A stretch of 64,000 nt of DNA. It comes from Corynebacterium sp. 13CS0277. Lineage in GTDB: Bacteria > Actinomycetota > Actinomycetes > Mycobacteriales > Mycobacteriaceae. A program made the position numbers and the translations under genes. Of the stretch, positions 20,174 to 30,200 are shown one piece after another. Where the stretch lies: the NCBI RefSeq assembly GCF_002994655.1, contig NZ_PPDL01000004.1, forward strand, positions 1 through 64,000, written 5' to 3'. The notes under the pieces were generated by a model that worked only from the letters and a program-made list of their open reading frames with translations, ran no database searches and was not told the DNA's origin. The first letter of the stretch is position 1; each line of letters opens with the position of its first letter.

Positions 20174-21439
20174 GTGGCCCTAGTTGTGCAGAAATACGGT
20201 GGCTCCTCCCTGGAGAGCCCCGAACGTATTCGTCGCGTGGCAGAACGCATCGTGGCCACGAAGAAGCAGGGCCACGACGTGGTGGTGGTGTGCTCCGCGA
20301 TGGGGGATACCACTGATGAGCTTCTCGACCTGGCGGCCGCCGTCAACCCGGTGCCGCCCGCCCGCGAGATGGACATGCTGCTCACCGCCGGTGAGCGGAT
20401 CTCCAACGCGCTGGTCGCGATGGCGATCGAATCCTACGGCGCGAAAGCCCAGTCCTTCACCGGCTCCCAGGCCGGTGTCATCACCACCGAACGGCACGGC
20501 AATGCCCGCATCGTCGACGTCACCCCGGAGCGTGTGCGCGAAGCCCTCGACGAGGGCAAAATCTGCCTCGTCGCCGGCTTCCAGGGCGTCAACCGCGAAA
20601 GCCGCGATGTGACCACCCTGGGCCGCGGCGGCTCCGATACGACGGCGGTGGCGCTCGCCGCGGCACTCAAGGCCGATGTGTGCGAGATCTACTCCGACGT
20701 CGACGGGGTGTACACCGCCGACCCCCGCATCGTGCCCAACGCGAAGAAGCTCGAACAGCTCTGCTTCGAGGAAATGCTCGAGCTCGCCGCCGTCGGCTCC
20801 AAGATCCTGGTGCTCCGCAGCGTGGAGTACGCCCGCGCGTTCAACGTTCCGATTCGCGTCCGCTCGTCCTACAGCAACGACCCCGGCACCCTGGTTGCCG
20901 GCTCAATGGAGGAAATCCCCATGGAAGAAGCAACCCTGACCGGTGTCGCCACCGACACCTCTGAGGCCAAGGTCACCGTCCTCGGCATCCCCGACACCCC
21001 GGGCGAAGCGGCCGCCATTTTCCGCGTCCTCGCCGACAACGAAATCAACATTGACATGGTGATCCAGAACGTGTCCTCCCTCGAGGACAACCGCACCGAC
21101 ATCACCTTCACCTGCCCCCGGGCTGACGGCCCCCGCGCCATGGAGCAGCTCAAGCGCCTGCAGCAGCAGGGCGGCTGCGAAAACATCCTCTACGACGACC
21201 AGATCGGCAAGGTCTCCCTCGTCGGCGCCGGCATGAAGTCCCACCCTGGTGTCACCGCAGTGTTCTGTGAGGCGCTGCGCGACGCCGGCGTCAACATCGA
21301 ACTCATCTCCACCTCCGAGATCCGCATCAGTGTCCTGCTGCGCGAAGCAGACGTCAAGATCGCCGCGAAGGCCATCCATGACGCCTTCGAACTCGGTGGC
21401 GAGGAAGAAGCCGTCGTCTACGCCGGTACCGGCCGCTAA
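20174..21439 (+). CDS. lysC: Aspartokinase, alpha subunit
   Basis: LysC phosphorylates aspartate in the first step of lysine, threonine and methionine synthesis. The 421-residue product has the kinase N-terminus [36 protein letters not shown], and two C-terminal ACT domains ([40 protein letters not shown]), and matches the C. glutamicum enzyme closely in length and sequence. The GTG at 20174 has AAGAAGG upstream. The ACT region binds lysine and threonine for concerted inhibition in that organism; I see no evident loss of this region. A nested start makes the beta subunit. Two hairpins follow the gene, so unlike in C. glutamicum it probably does not run directly into asd. Confidence 0.97.
   Translation: MALVVQKYGGSSLESPERIRRVAERIVATKKQGHDVVVVCSAMGDTTDELLDLAAAVNPVPPAREMDMLLTAGERISNALVAMAIESYGAKAQSFTGSQAGVITTERHGNARIVDVTPERVREALDEGKICLVAGFQGVNRESRDVTTLGRGGSDTTAVALAAALKADVCEIYSDVDGVYTADPRIVPNAKKLEQLCFEEMLELAAVGSKILVLRSVEYARAFNVPIRVRSSYSNDPGTLVAGSMEEIPMEEATLTGVATDTSEAKVTVLGIPDTPGEAAAIFRVLADNEINIDMVIQNVSSLEDNRTDITFTCPRADGPRAMEQLKRLQQQGGCENILYDDQIGKVSLVGAGMKSHPGVTAVFCEALRDAGVNIELISTSEIRISVLLREADVKIAAKAIHDAFELGGEEEAVVYAGTGR
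20921..21439 (+). CDS. lysC: Aspartokinase beta subunit (internal start)
   Basis: An in-frame ATG at codon 250 of lysC is preceded at 6-7 nt by GGAGGAA, a strong ribosome binding site. The product, 172 residues ([12 protein letters not shown] onward), contains only the regulatory ACT domains, the same size as the known beta subunit of C. glutamicum aspartokinase, which assembles with the alpha subunit. The upstream ATG at 20906 has no such site. Confidence 0.8.
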   Translation: MEEATLTGVATDTSEAKVTVLGIPDTPGEAAAIFRVLADNEINIDMVIQNVSSLEDNRTDITFTCPRADGPRAMEQLKRLQQQGGCENILYDDQIGKVSLVGAGMKSHPGVTAVFCEALRDAGVNIELISTSEIRISVLLREADVKIAAKAIHDAFELGGEEEAVVYAGTGR

Positions 21440-21448
21440 ACCCCAAAG

Positions 21449-21469
21449 CCACCCGCGTGACGCGGGTGG
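21449..21469 (+). terminator. First hairpin after lysC
   Basis: CCACCCGCG and CGCGGGTGG form a 9-bp stem with a TGA loop, 10 nt after the lysC stop. No U-run follows; it precedes the stronger terminator at 21476 and may act with it. Confidence 0.5.
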
Positions 21470-21475
21470 TGCCAC

Positions 21476-21509
21476 AACCCCATCCGAATGCAGTTCGGGT
21501 GGGGTTTTA
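21476..21509 (+). terminator. Rho-independent terminator after lysC
   Basis: AACCCCATCCGAA pairs perfectly with TTCGGGTGGGGTT around a 5-nt loop (TGCAG), followed by TTTAG. This is a clear intrinsic terminator and means that lysC and the downstream exporter operon are separate units. Confidence 0.9.
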
Positions 21510-21605
21510 GCGTCTGCACGCACGGCGGATTCATGTGATGGTCGCGTCACCTCCGCGCGAAAGAATCCGACGGATGGATTTTTTCTCACGCACACCCCGC
21601 GTCGA

Positions 21606-21632
21606 TGACATCTGTCATGCCACAGTCATGAC
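21606..21632 (+). promoter_or_regulatory. Candidate operator of the ABC/two-component operon
   Basis: Upstream of the ABC gene, TGACA-TC-TGTCA (21606-21617) overlaps a pair of GTCATG repeats (21614-21619 and 21625-21630) spaced one helical turn apart; the second continues as the palindrome GTCATGAC. Such spaced half-sites are typical for dimeric NarL-type response regulators, one of which is encoded in the operon, but no binding has been shown. Confidence 0.4.
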
Positions 21633-21663
21633 GAACGGCCTACACACAGACCCGGAGGCCGGC

Positions 21664-21693
21664 GTGTACTGGGAGCCATGACACCCAGTACAC
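21664..21693 (+). promoter_or_regulatory. Inverted repeat enclosing the ABC gene start codon
   Basis: GTGTACTGGG (21664-21673) and CCCAGTACAC (21684-21693) are perfect complements with a 10-nt centre that contains the ATG (21678). In the mRNA the stem would bury the only plausible ribosome binding site (GGGAG) and expose the start codon in the loop. It may equally be a DNA operator. Either reading suggests control at the first gene of the operon. Confidence 0.6.
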
Positions 21694-22631
21694 GTCCACC
21701 CGCACTCCAGGTTGCGTCGGTGAGTAAAACTTTTCATCCACGCCATGGCGAATCCATCCATGCGCTGCGCGAGGTCACCTTCGACGTCGACCGCGGCACC
21801 ATCGTCGGGCTCCTCGGCGCCAATGGAGCCGGCAAATCCACCATGATTGACCTCATCCTGGGGCTCACCACCCCCACCAGCGGCAGTATTCGTGTCGACG
21901 GGATGAGCCCCACCCAGGCCGTCCGGCACGGCACGATCAGTGCCGTCCTCCAGGATGGCGGGCTGCTGCCCGGTGTGCGGGTCGGGCAACTGCTGCGGCT
22001 TGTCGCCGCGGCCCATCCCTACCCCCGTGACATCGACGACGTCATGCGCGTGGCTGGCATTGAGGACATCGCGGGCCGCAAAGTCAGTACCTGCTCCGGT
22101 GGGCAACAGCAACGCCTTCGCTACGCGCTCGCGCTGCTGTCCCGCCCGGATATCCTGCTGTTGGATGAGCCGACGGTGGGGATGGATGCGCGCGCCCGCA
22201 CCGAGTTTTGGGAACAGATGCGCGCCCAGGCGGCGGCCGGTACCACTATCCTGTTCGCCACCCACTACCTCAAGGAAGTTCACGACTTCGCCTCCCACAT
22301 CATCGTGCTCGACAAGGGTGAGGTCCTCACCCACACCCGCACCGAGGAATTTCTCAGTGCAGCAGCCGACGCCACGGTGCGAGCCACCATGCCCCCGGAC
22401 GAGGCGAAGCGCACCCCACCACAGCTCTACACGAGCATGCGCACCACGGCCGGGGCCTGCACCTTCCGCACCGGCGCCTCCGACGCGTTAGCTAGGTGGC
22501 TGTTGACCCACACGGCTGCCCACGACCTGACCATCGACACTGCCTCCATCGAGGACGCCTTCCTCGCGTGGACCGGCATGACGCAACAACAACTCCATGC
22601 TCCGGACCCATCCGAAGGACGCACCCTGTGA
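21678..22631 (+). CDS. ABC transporter ATP-binding protein
   Basis: The 317-residue product is the ATPase of an ABC-2 exporter: Walker A GANGAGKST (about 47-55), the signature CSGGQQQR (139-146), Walker B LLLDEP (160-165) and the switch histidine in FATHYLKE. The last 90 residues form a C-terminal extension seen in drug and antimicrobial-peptide exporters. Its stop overlaps the permease start (GTGA). The operon continues with a histidine kinase and response regulator, an arrangement typical of envelope-stress or antibiotic-response exporters. A start-codon inverted repeat and possible operator lie upstream. It is unusual to find this operon between lysC and asd. Confidence 0.9.
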   Translation: MTPSTRPPALQVASVSKTFHPRHGESIHALREVTFDVDRGTIVGLLGANGAGKSTMIDLILGLTTPTSGSIRVDGMSPTQAVRHGTISAVLQDGGLLPGVRVGQLLRLVAAAHPYPRDIDDVMRVAGIEDIAGRKVSTCSGGQQQRLRYALALLSRPDILLLDEPTVGMDARARTEFWEQMRAQAAAGTTILFATHYLKEVHDFASHIIVLDKGEVLTHTRTEEFLSAAADATVRATMPPDEAKRTPPQLYTSMRTTAGACTFRTGASDALARWLLTHTAAHDLTIDTASIEDAFLAWTGMTQQQLHAPDPSEGRTL

Positions 22632-23416
22632 CCACCTCTTACTCCACCACCCCGCCGACACTGCCCTACGTGCTCAGGGAGGTCGGCCGGCTCAGAAACG
22701 ATGTGTCCAGCATCTTCTTCTCCATCGTGCTGCCTGTCGTCTTCTACGTACTTTTCGGGTCCCTGCAGAACTTCGCTGACGAACCCGTCGGCGACGGAAA
22801 CATCAACGCCTACGTCATGATCGGCATGGCCCTCTACGCAGGCATGGTTGGGGCCGTGTCTGCTACCGCAGCACACGCCGTGGAACTGGCGTCCGGGTGG
22901 CGACGACAACTCGCCCTCACCCCGCTGAGCACCACCCAACTCCTTGTCGGGCAGATCGCCTCACTCGCCGTACGCACCGTTCTGCCCGTAGCGGCTGTGT
23001 TTATCACCGGCGCGGTCGCCGGCGCGCAGATGCCTACGCAGGCGTGGGCGGCAAGTTTCCTCATCACCACCGCCGTCGCCCTCCCCTTCGGCTTTTACGG
23101 GCTGATTGTCACCCACCTCATCACAGGCCACGCCGGCGTCACCGTGGCTGCCACATCTCTCATTGTGCTGTGCTTCGCCGCGAACATCATGGCACCCCTG
23201 ACCGAGCCCCTCCTGCGCATCGCCCGCTTCACACCGGCGTACGGGGCAGCAGGGCTCGCCCGCTACCCGCTGGCTGAGGGCACCCAAGCGCTGAGCAGCG
23301 CCCCTTTCGTTGCCCACGATGAGCTGGCGGGGTTGCTGATAAACTTCAGTGCCTGGACACTCGCATTGTTGACCCTGTACTTCTTGCTTGCCCAGGGTGA
23401 AAAAGGCCGCCGATGA
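22628..23416 (+). CDS. ABC-2 type permease
   Basis: The 262-residue product begins at a GTG overlapping the ATPase stop and has six hydrophobic segments of the ABC-2 permease type (VSSIFFSIVLPVVFYVLFG; AYVMIGMALYAGMVGAVSAT; LITTAVALPFGFYGLIVTHL). The conserved block GWRRQLALTPLSTTQLLVG before the third segment is typical of the family. With the ATPase it should form an exporter at the plasma membrane; the substrate is unknown but the two-component partner suggests a membrane-active compound or lipid. The stop overlaps the kinase start by 4 nt. Confidence 0.88.
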   Translation: MTTSYSTTPPTLPYVLREVGRLRNDVSSIFFSIVLPVVFYVLFGSLQNFADEPVGDGNINAYVMIGMALYAGMVGAVSATAAHAVELASGWRRQLALTPLSTTQLLVGQIASLAVRTVLPVAAVFITGAVAGAQMPTQAWAASFLITTAVALPFGFYGLIVTHLITGHAGVTVAATSLIVLCFAANIMAPLTEPLLRIARFTPAYGAAGLARYPLAEGTQALSSAPFVAHDELAGLLINFSAWTLALLTLYFLLAQGEKGRR

Positions 23417-24585
23417 AACCCCACCCCCCGCGTACCCACCCAGCCGCGTCAGACACCCGACGGGGCACGCCCCCGCGCGGCAGATGGCGGGGCCACCCAG
23501 CACCAACGGATCGTTTCGACTCCGTCACCTCCGGGTGGGGATCCATCTGGCTCAGTCTCCTGGCTGTCCAGCTCGTACTGTATGCCCGCAGCGGTGCCAG
23601 CCTGCGCGACTGTCTCGTCGCCACCGTCGCGGTCGTCGTCTTCTCTGCCTGCTACTCCTACGGACTGGGTGCGGTGCGCTACTTCCCCCGCCTTCTTCCC
23701 GCCCAGTACCGGGCGCCCGCATTCGTCGGCGTGCTGCTGCTCATCACCGTCCTCACGGCATTAGTGACGGGGTCGTTTGCGCTGATCTTCGTACCTTTTC
23801 TCGTCGCGTTCGTGCTGTTCGGTTTCCCCACCACCCAGCGATCGCTTGCGCGCGTGCTGGTGGCCGGCACCGTCGTCATCTTGCTGGGCGCCTTCCTTGT
23901 CCAGGTCAACACGTTGCCCATCATCATCTCGATTCTGTTCATCATCATCTTCGGGATCATGACCAGCTACGAGCAGCGTCGCAAGAGCCTCGAGACGGAG
24001 CTGGTGCTGTCACAGGACCGGGAACTCATCGCCGCAGATATTCACGACCTGTTAGGGCACACCCTCACCGTCATTAACCTCAAGGCGGAGGTGGCGCGCC
24101 GGGCGATGAGCATCAATCCCGAGGCCGCGGCAGAGGAACTGGCAAGTATCGCGGAGCTGTCCCGGCAGGCGTTGAACGAGGTGCGCTCCACAGTGACGCG
24201 TATCGCGGCCCCCAGTTTCGCCGATACCCTCACCCAATGCCGTGCCGCGTGCGTTGCCGCCGGGGTTGCTGTCACGTTCCCCACCCCGGGCGCGGTGGCG
24301 CAACCCACCGGGGAGACCGCCACCCTGTTCGCGTGGGGGTTGAAGGAGCTCACCACGAACGCGCTGCGGCACGCCCGCGCCACCCAGATCACTGTCACCT
24401 ACGACGACAGCACCTTAACGGTCGCGGACAATGGGTGTGGTGTGCCGGAGGGGGCCGCGTGTGGGGGTTTGCGGGGGCTGCGCCGCCGCGCCGAGGCCCT
24501 CGGCGGGAGCCTCACGATCATGAGCCGCGACCAGCAGGGCACCACGGTCACTCTGCAGCGACCCCGCGCGCGGGGGGACGCATGA
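23413..24585 (+). CDS. Sensor histidine kinase, HisKA_3 (NarL/DesK type)
   Basis: The 390-residue product has a basic N-terminus, five or six membrane helices (about 45-183) with almost no extracytoplasmic domain, then the HisKA_3 helix with the phosphoacceptor in AADIHDLLGHTL (His211). A HATPase_c domain follows (ELTTNALRHARATQI, DNGCGVPEG, GGLRGLRRRAEALGG). The layout, an intramembrane sensor, fits DesK- or LiaS-like kinases that monitor the membrane or the linked exporter. It starts at an ATG overlapping the permease stop and ends overlapping the response-regulator start. Confidence 0.88.
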   Translation: MKPHPPRTHPAASDTRRGTPPRGRWRGHPAPTDRFDSVTSGWGSIWLSLLAVQLVLYARSGASLRDCLVATVAVVVFSACYSYGLGAVRYFPRLLPAQYRAPAFVGVLLLITVLTALVTGSFALIFVPFLVAFVLFGFPTTQRSLARVLVAGTVVILLGAFLVQVNTLPIIISILFIIIFGIMTSYEQRRKSLETELVLSQDRELIAADIHDLLGHTLTVINLKAEVARRAMSINPEAAAEELASIAELSRQALNEVRSTVTRIAAPSFADTLTQCRAACVAAGVAVTFPTPGAVAQPTGETATLFAWGLKELTTNALRHARATQITVTYDDSTLTVADNGCGVPEGAACGGLRGLRRRAEALGGSLTIMSRDQQGTTVTLQRPRARGDA

Positions 24586-25193
24586 TCCGCGTCCTTATCG
24601 CCGATGACCAAGCTCTTGTCCGTGGGGCGCTTGCCGCGCTACTGCAGCTGGAGGACGATATCGACGTCGTCGCCCAGTGCGCCGACGGCCGCGACGTGGT
24701 CGACGCCATCATCGCCAACGACGTTGACGTGGCACTGTTGGATGTGGACATGCCGCACACCAACGGCATTGATGCCACTGCTCAGATTCGGGATGCCCGA
24801 GTTCGCTGCAGAGTGCTCATGGTGACGACGTTTGGTCGGCCGGGATATGTGCGCAAAGCACTCGACGCAGGCGCCCACGGCTTCGTGGTGAAAGACACCC
24901 CGCCCGATGAGCTCGCCGGCGCCATCCGGAAGCTCCATTGCGGGCTGCGATACATCGACCCCGAGCTGGCGCAAGAGGCGTGTCTGCACCCGGGGCCGCA
25001 GCTGACATCACGGGAAGAAGACATCTGCCGCCTCGTCCTCCGTGGCCACGATGCGAAAGAGATTGCCGCGCAGCTGTACTTGAGCCACGGCACCGTCCGC
25101 AACCACATCTCCGCCATCATCGCCAAGACTGGTGCGAGCAACCGTTTTGCGGCGGCCCGCATCGCCCGCGATCTCGGGTGGCTGCTCGACTAG
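24582..25193 (+). CDS. Response regulator, NarL/LuxR family
   Basis: The 203-residue product has a receiver domain with acidic Asp8/Asp9, phosphoacceptor Asp54 (LLDVDMPH), switch Thr in MVTTF and Lys104 (VVKDT). A LuxR-type helix-turn-helix follows (LTSREEDICRLVLRG, AKEIAAQLYLSHGTVRNH, ISAIIAKTGASNRFAA). It probably controls its own operon through the repeats near 21606. It overlaps the kinase gene by 4 nt. No terminator is evident before the asd promoter. Confidence 0.9.
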   Translation: MIRVLIADDQALVRGALAALLQLEDDIDVVAQCADGRDVVDAIIANDVDVALLDVDMPHTNGIDATAQIRDARVRCRVLMVTTFGRPGYVRKALDAGAHGFVVKDTPPDELAGAIRKLHCGLRYIDPELAQEACLHPGPQLTSREEDICRLVLRGHDAKEIAAQLYLSHGTVRNHISAIIAKTGASNRFAAARIARDLGWLLD

Positions 25194-25254
25194 GGCGCGT
25201 GGCGTCAGCACCCGCGGGCAGATGGGGTCGGCAAAGTGCACGGCGCCTAAAGGT

Positions 25255-25260
25255 TAGAAT
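25255..25260 (+). promoter_or_regulatory. -10 box of asd promoter
   Basis: TAGAAT fits TANNNT and lies 41 nt before the asd ATG; a ribosome binding site (AAAGG) is at 25286-25290. It gives asd its own promoter, which is needed here because the gene is separated from lysC. Confidence 0.5.
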
Positions 25261-25286
25261 CGAAACAATCTGGACTGCTTGACTGA

Positions 25287-26336
<1,050 letters not shown>

Positions 26337-26379
26337 CCCCGACCAGCACGCACTGCGCCGCGTAGCGTGCGGCGCGCAC

Positions 26380-26415
26380 GCCCGGCTCACCCACACCCGT
26401 GGGGGCCGGGCTTTT
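26380..26415 (+). terminator. Rho-independent terminator after asd
   Basis: GCCCGGC (26380-26386) pairs with GCCGGGC (26405-26411), extended inside by CCCAC/GTGGG, and is followed by TTTT. It ends the asd transcript 44 nt after the stop. Confidence 0.88.
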
Positions 26416-27274
26416 CGCATCCCTGGGGCGGCTGCGTGCCCCGTGGGTGGTGCCGGGGGTGCACGGGGCGGGGGCCGTCCGACAGGAATGCGGTGGGTGG
26501 GGTCGCGCAGGGGCGGTGCTGGGGGCCTCTGCTCGCCCGTGTGTGTTGCCTAAGGGGGTGGGGTGTGTGGGCGTGCGGGGTGTGGCCGGGTGCGGGGATC
26601 TGGGCCGTCCGGGCGGGGGAGGTCCCAACGGGTGAAACGCAGAAGTGCTGCACGATATGGGCCTGATGTGGGTACCCATGCGGGGGTGTGGGGCGGGAAA
26701 TATACGCAGAACTGCTGGTTATTCAGCGTCTGTATATTTTCTGCATAGTATTCGGGTTCATTTCAGGGGTGACTGGGGAGTGGGGTGTGGTGTGGTTGCG
26801 GGGGCCGAAGATGTGCTTTCGCCGGGTAGCACACGTGCCGCGTGCCCGCCTGTGAGGAACCTTAAATGGTGGCTGATCTCTCAGCTTTTCTTATTGCTAG
26901 TTATTGGGTTCTAGAATGACATGCGTGTAGTTTGCGGCCCGCCGCGGTCCTGGTGCGCGCTCTCATGACGTGCGTGGATGGTGTGACCAATGGCGAACGG
27001 GCGATGTCTCCCGGCGGGTGTCGGTCCGCTGTGCGGAGCCTGTGAAAGCTGAGAGCGGCCTTTAGCTTTCGATAGGCGTCACGCCTGCTACTCACCCCCG
27101 GATGGGGGTGGTGTTTCCTGTGTCACTCTCGTGCCAGCAGGGAAAATATTGGGCTAATGAAACTGCACCTGCGTGTTGGTTGTCGGGGTGCTGCAATTCC
27201 CCTACCCTGAATAAAAGCTAGAAATCTAACCAGAGCTTTGAGGGTCTTCCACACTGTCGTGGGAGGGGAGAAAC
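26416..27274 (+). other. Long intergenic region upstream of adhesin gene
   Basis: No gene is supported in these 860 bp. The first third is very G-rich and C-poor on the plus strand. The remainder is markedly more A+T-rich than the surroundings and includes an imperfect inverted repeat (26697-26741, arms GAAATATACGCAGA and CTGTATATTTTC) and a CACCCCC/GGGGGTG hairpin (27093-27110) that could be a terminator or leader structure. The adhesin promoter is probably within 27150-27240; the leader holds GGGAGGGGAG right before the start. Confidence 0.5.
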
Positions 27275-30200
27275 GTGAAACACACCCGTAATCGTGCGCT
27301 ACGTCACGTGGCACGTGCGTCTGCCGCCGTGCTGTCTGTTGCTGCGCTCTTCGGCGCCACCGGCACCGTCGCCGCGCAGGAGGACTACACCGACGCGATC
27401 GTCGTTGTTGACGACTCTGATGCTGAGGTGTCGGCCGCGGAGGATGTGGCGGCTGAACCCGCCGCCGCGGAGGATGCCTCTATCTATGGTGGCGCGGAGG
27501 TGCTCGCACCGTCCGAGGACGACGAGGTCTTCGACGCTGCCGCCATGATGGCGGAAGAGGGCGAAGAGGACATGATGTTTGGCACCATGTCCGTCGACTC
27601 GACGCGCTCCCACCCGCTGCCGCCGATCGCCCCGAACCCGCCGCTGCCGAAGCAGTGTGGTTTGAGCATCGCGCTGGTCTTCGACCTCTCTGCCTCCTTG
27701 GACGCCAACGAGCAGCGGCAGGCCCGCACCGCGGCGAAGTCGCTCGTGTCCTCCCTGCAGGGCACCGACTCCCACGTCGGTCTGTTCGGCTTCGCCACCG
27801 ACGCGGAGAAGATCACCGTCGGCGGTCGCCAGATCCTCGACGCTCCCATCGATAGCCCCGAGGGTGTCGCGGCCGTGAACAACGCCATTGAGCGTGTGCG
27901 CCGCAACTACTCCAACCAGAACTTCAAGGGCGGCACCAACTGGCAGGCCGGCATGCAGGAGATCCTCGACGCCAAGGCCAAGGGTGTGACCTACGACGTC
28001 GTCTTCTTCATCACCGACGGTCGCCCCACCGGCGTGAACCCCGAGTCCGCCGCGAACCCGCCGTACCGTTTCAACGGCCCCACCGAGTGGATGCCGGGCC
28101 GCCCGGCAAACGCCAACACTGACATCGCCGGTGGTCTGGACGCTAACTACACCGACGTGCTGCGCTCCGTGGAGGCGGCGAACGCGGTGAAGGAGACCGG
28201 CGCCCGCATCGTGCCGATCGGTGTCGGCATGCCCGCCTCCATCGAGCTGCTGGAGGACGGCTACGGCACCGCGCTGCAGCTGCCCGAAGGTCGCTACTAC
28301 AAGTACTCCAACTGGTCCGCCACCCGTCTCGTGGGTCGCGCGACCGCGGTCTACGACACCGTCAGCGCCCGCGACACCCTGGAGTCCATCTCCTCCTATG
28401 ACGCGCCGCTGACCATTAACAACTACCAGGAGCTGGAAAAGGCCCTGGTGGAGGCAGCCTCCGAGACCTGTAACCCCTCGATCTCTGTCCGTAAGCTCAT
28501 CGTCGACCCCACCGGCAAGACCCTCTCCCGCGGTGAGGGCTGGACCTTCACCCCCTCCGGCCCCGGCGTCGTCGCGACCGACAGTGACGCCAAGGTCACC
28601 CCGGAGTCCGGCATCGTCGCCTGGACCACCGAGAAGGGCCGCTCCATCACCTTCACCGAGACCCTGAAGGATGGCTTCTCCATCTACCAGCGCTCCGGGA
28701 AGAACGCCGAGTGTACCCAGAACGTCACCGACGCCTACGGCCACGTGACCCAGCGCGCCATCCCGGTGCGCAACACGCCCAACGGCTTTGAGCTCACCAC
28801 CGCCGCGGAAGACGACGGCGCGATCTCCTGTGTGATCCGCAACTACGAGGCCCCCTCGGGGACCTTCTCTGTCACGAAGCGCGTCACCGGTACCGGTAAA
28901 GACCTGCCCGACGTCGCCGCCCTCGAGTACCAGATGCAGTACGCCTGCTGGGATGAGGGCCACACCCCCGGTGTGGATGATCCCGACTACCAGGGTGGCA
29001 TGCCCGGCTACCGCGACGGCGTGACCAAGCAGCCCGACGCCCAGATCCCCGTCGGCTCCCTGTGCTGGGTGTACGAGAACCAGGGCGACATCGATCGCCT
29101 GGACGTGCCCAACGTGGAGCACTCCGTCACCTACACCGGCACCGGTGTGCGTGAGCGCGCCCTGACCTCCCCGATCAACGGCGTCCGCAAGGTTGCCGAG
29201 TTCACCGTGCCCGCCGAGGGTGAGCAGAAGGTCAACGTCGAGGTCGTCAACAACTTCGAGGCCGGCACCTTCTACGTGCAGAAGTTCGCCTACGAGGATC
29301 CCGAGAAGGCTGTCGACGAGGGCGTGAGCAACCCCCACGTCGGCCCGGAGCAGACCATCAACCCCGATGGAACCGTCAACGTGACGTATTACGTCCGCGT
29401 GCGTAACCGCTCCTCCCAGCCCGGTACGACCGGTGCATTGAGCGATACCTTCAAGGTTCCCGCCGGTCTCGTGTGGAACGGCTCCGAGAAGGCCACCATT
29501 GAGGCCCTCCCCGGCGCCAACACCCCGCGCCCCGCCGACATCAAGAACTTGAAGAACACCGCCACCGAGGCGGAGCTCGCCGCTGGGCTCACCATCACCC
29601 CCGGCATCGAGAACTTCCCCGGCCGTGGTGAGCAGGTCTTCAAGATCACCATCCCGCTGAAGATCGACCAGGCGAAGAACCCCCGCGGCGAGGGCACCAA
29701 GTTCGATGCCGCCCGCGATTCCCTGGCCGTCTGTGACGAGTCCACCTGGAACGGTAAGCCCTACACCCACCTCCGCCGCGGCGTGTACAACGTCACCGCC
29801 CTGGTCAACGAGGATGAAACCTCCACCGTGTACCCCATCCGCGACAACCGCGCCTGTGTGCCGGTGAAGGTCACCGAGGACTGGGAGATCGCCAAGCAGG
29901 CCCGCAAGGGCACCGACCAGTGGGCCGACTACGGCACCACCGGTAGCGCCGTCACCGTGGGCGCCGACGGTACTGTCACCGCCGACTACCGCATCAAGGT
30001 GACCAACAAGTCCCTGGTGGGCGCGCCGAACATCACCTTCCTCGAGGAGTTCGCGCTGCCGAAGGGCTTCACCCTGACCAAGGCTGGCCTGTACTTCACC
30101 GACAAGGACAACGAGAACCCCGCCGATGGCGAGTTCTACAACGTCAACCTTGAGCGCTACGGCACGAAGGACGGCGACGTCACCACGGGCCTGAAGATGC

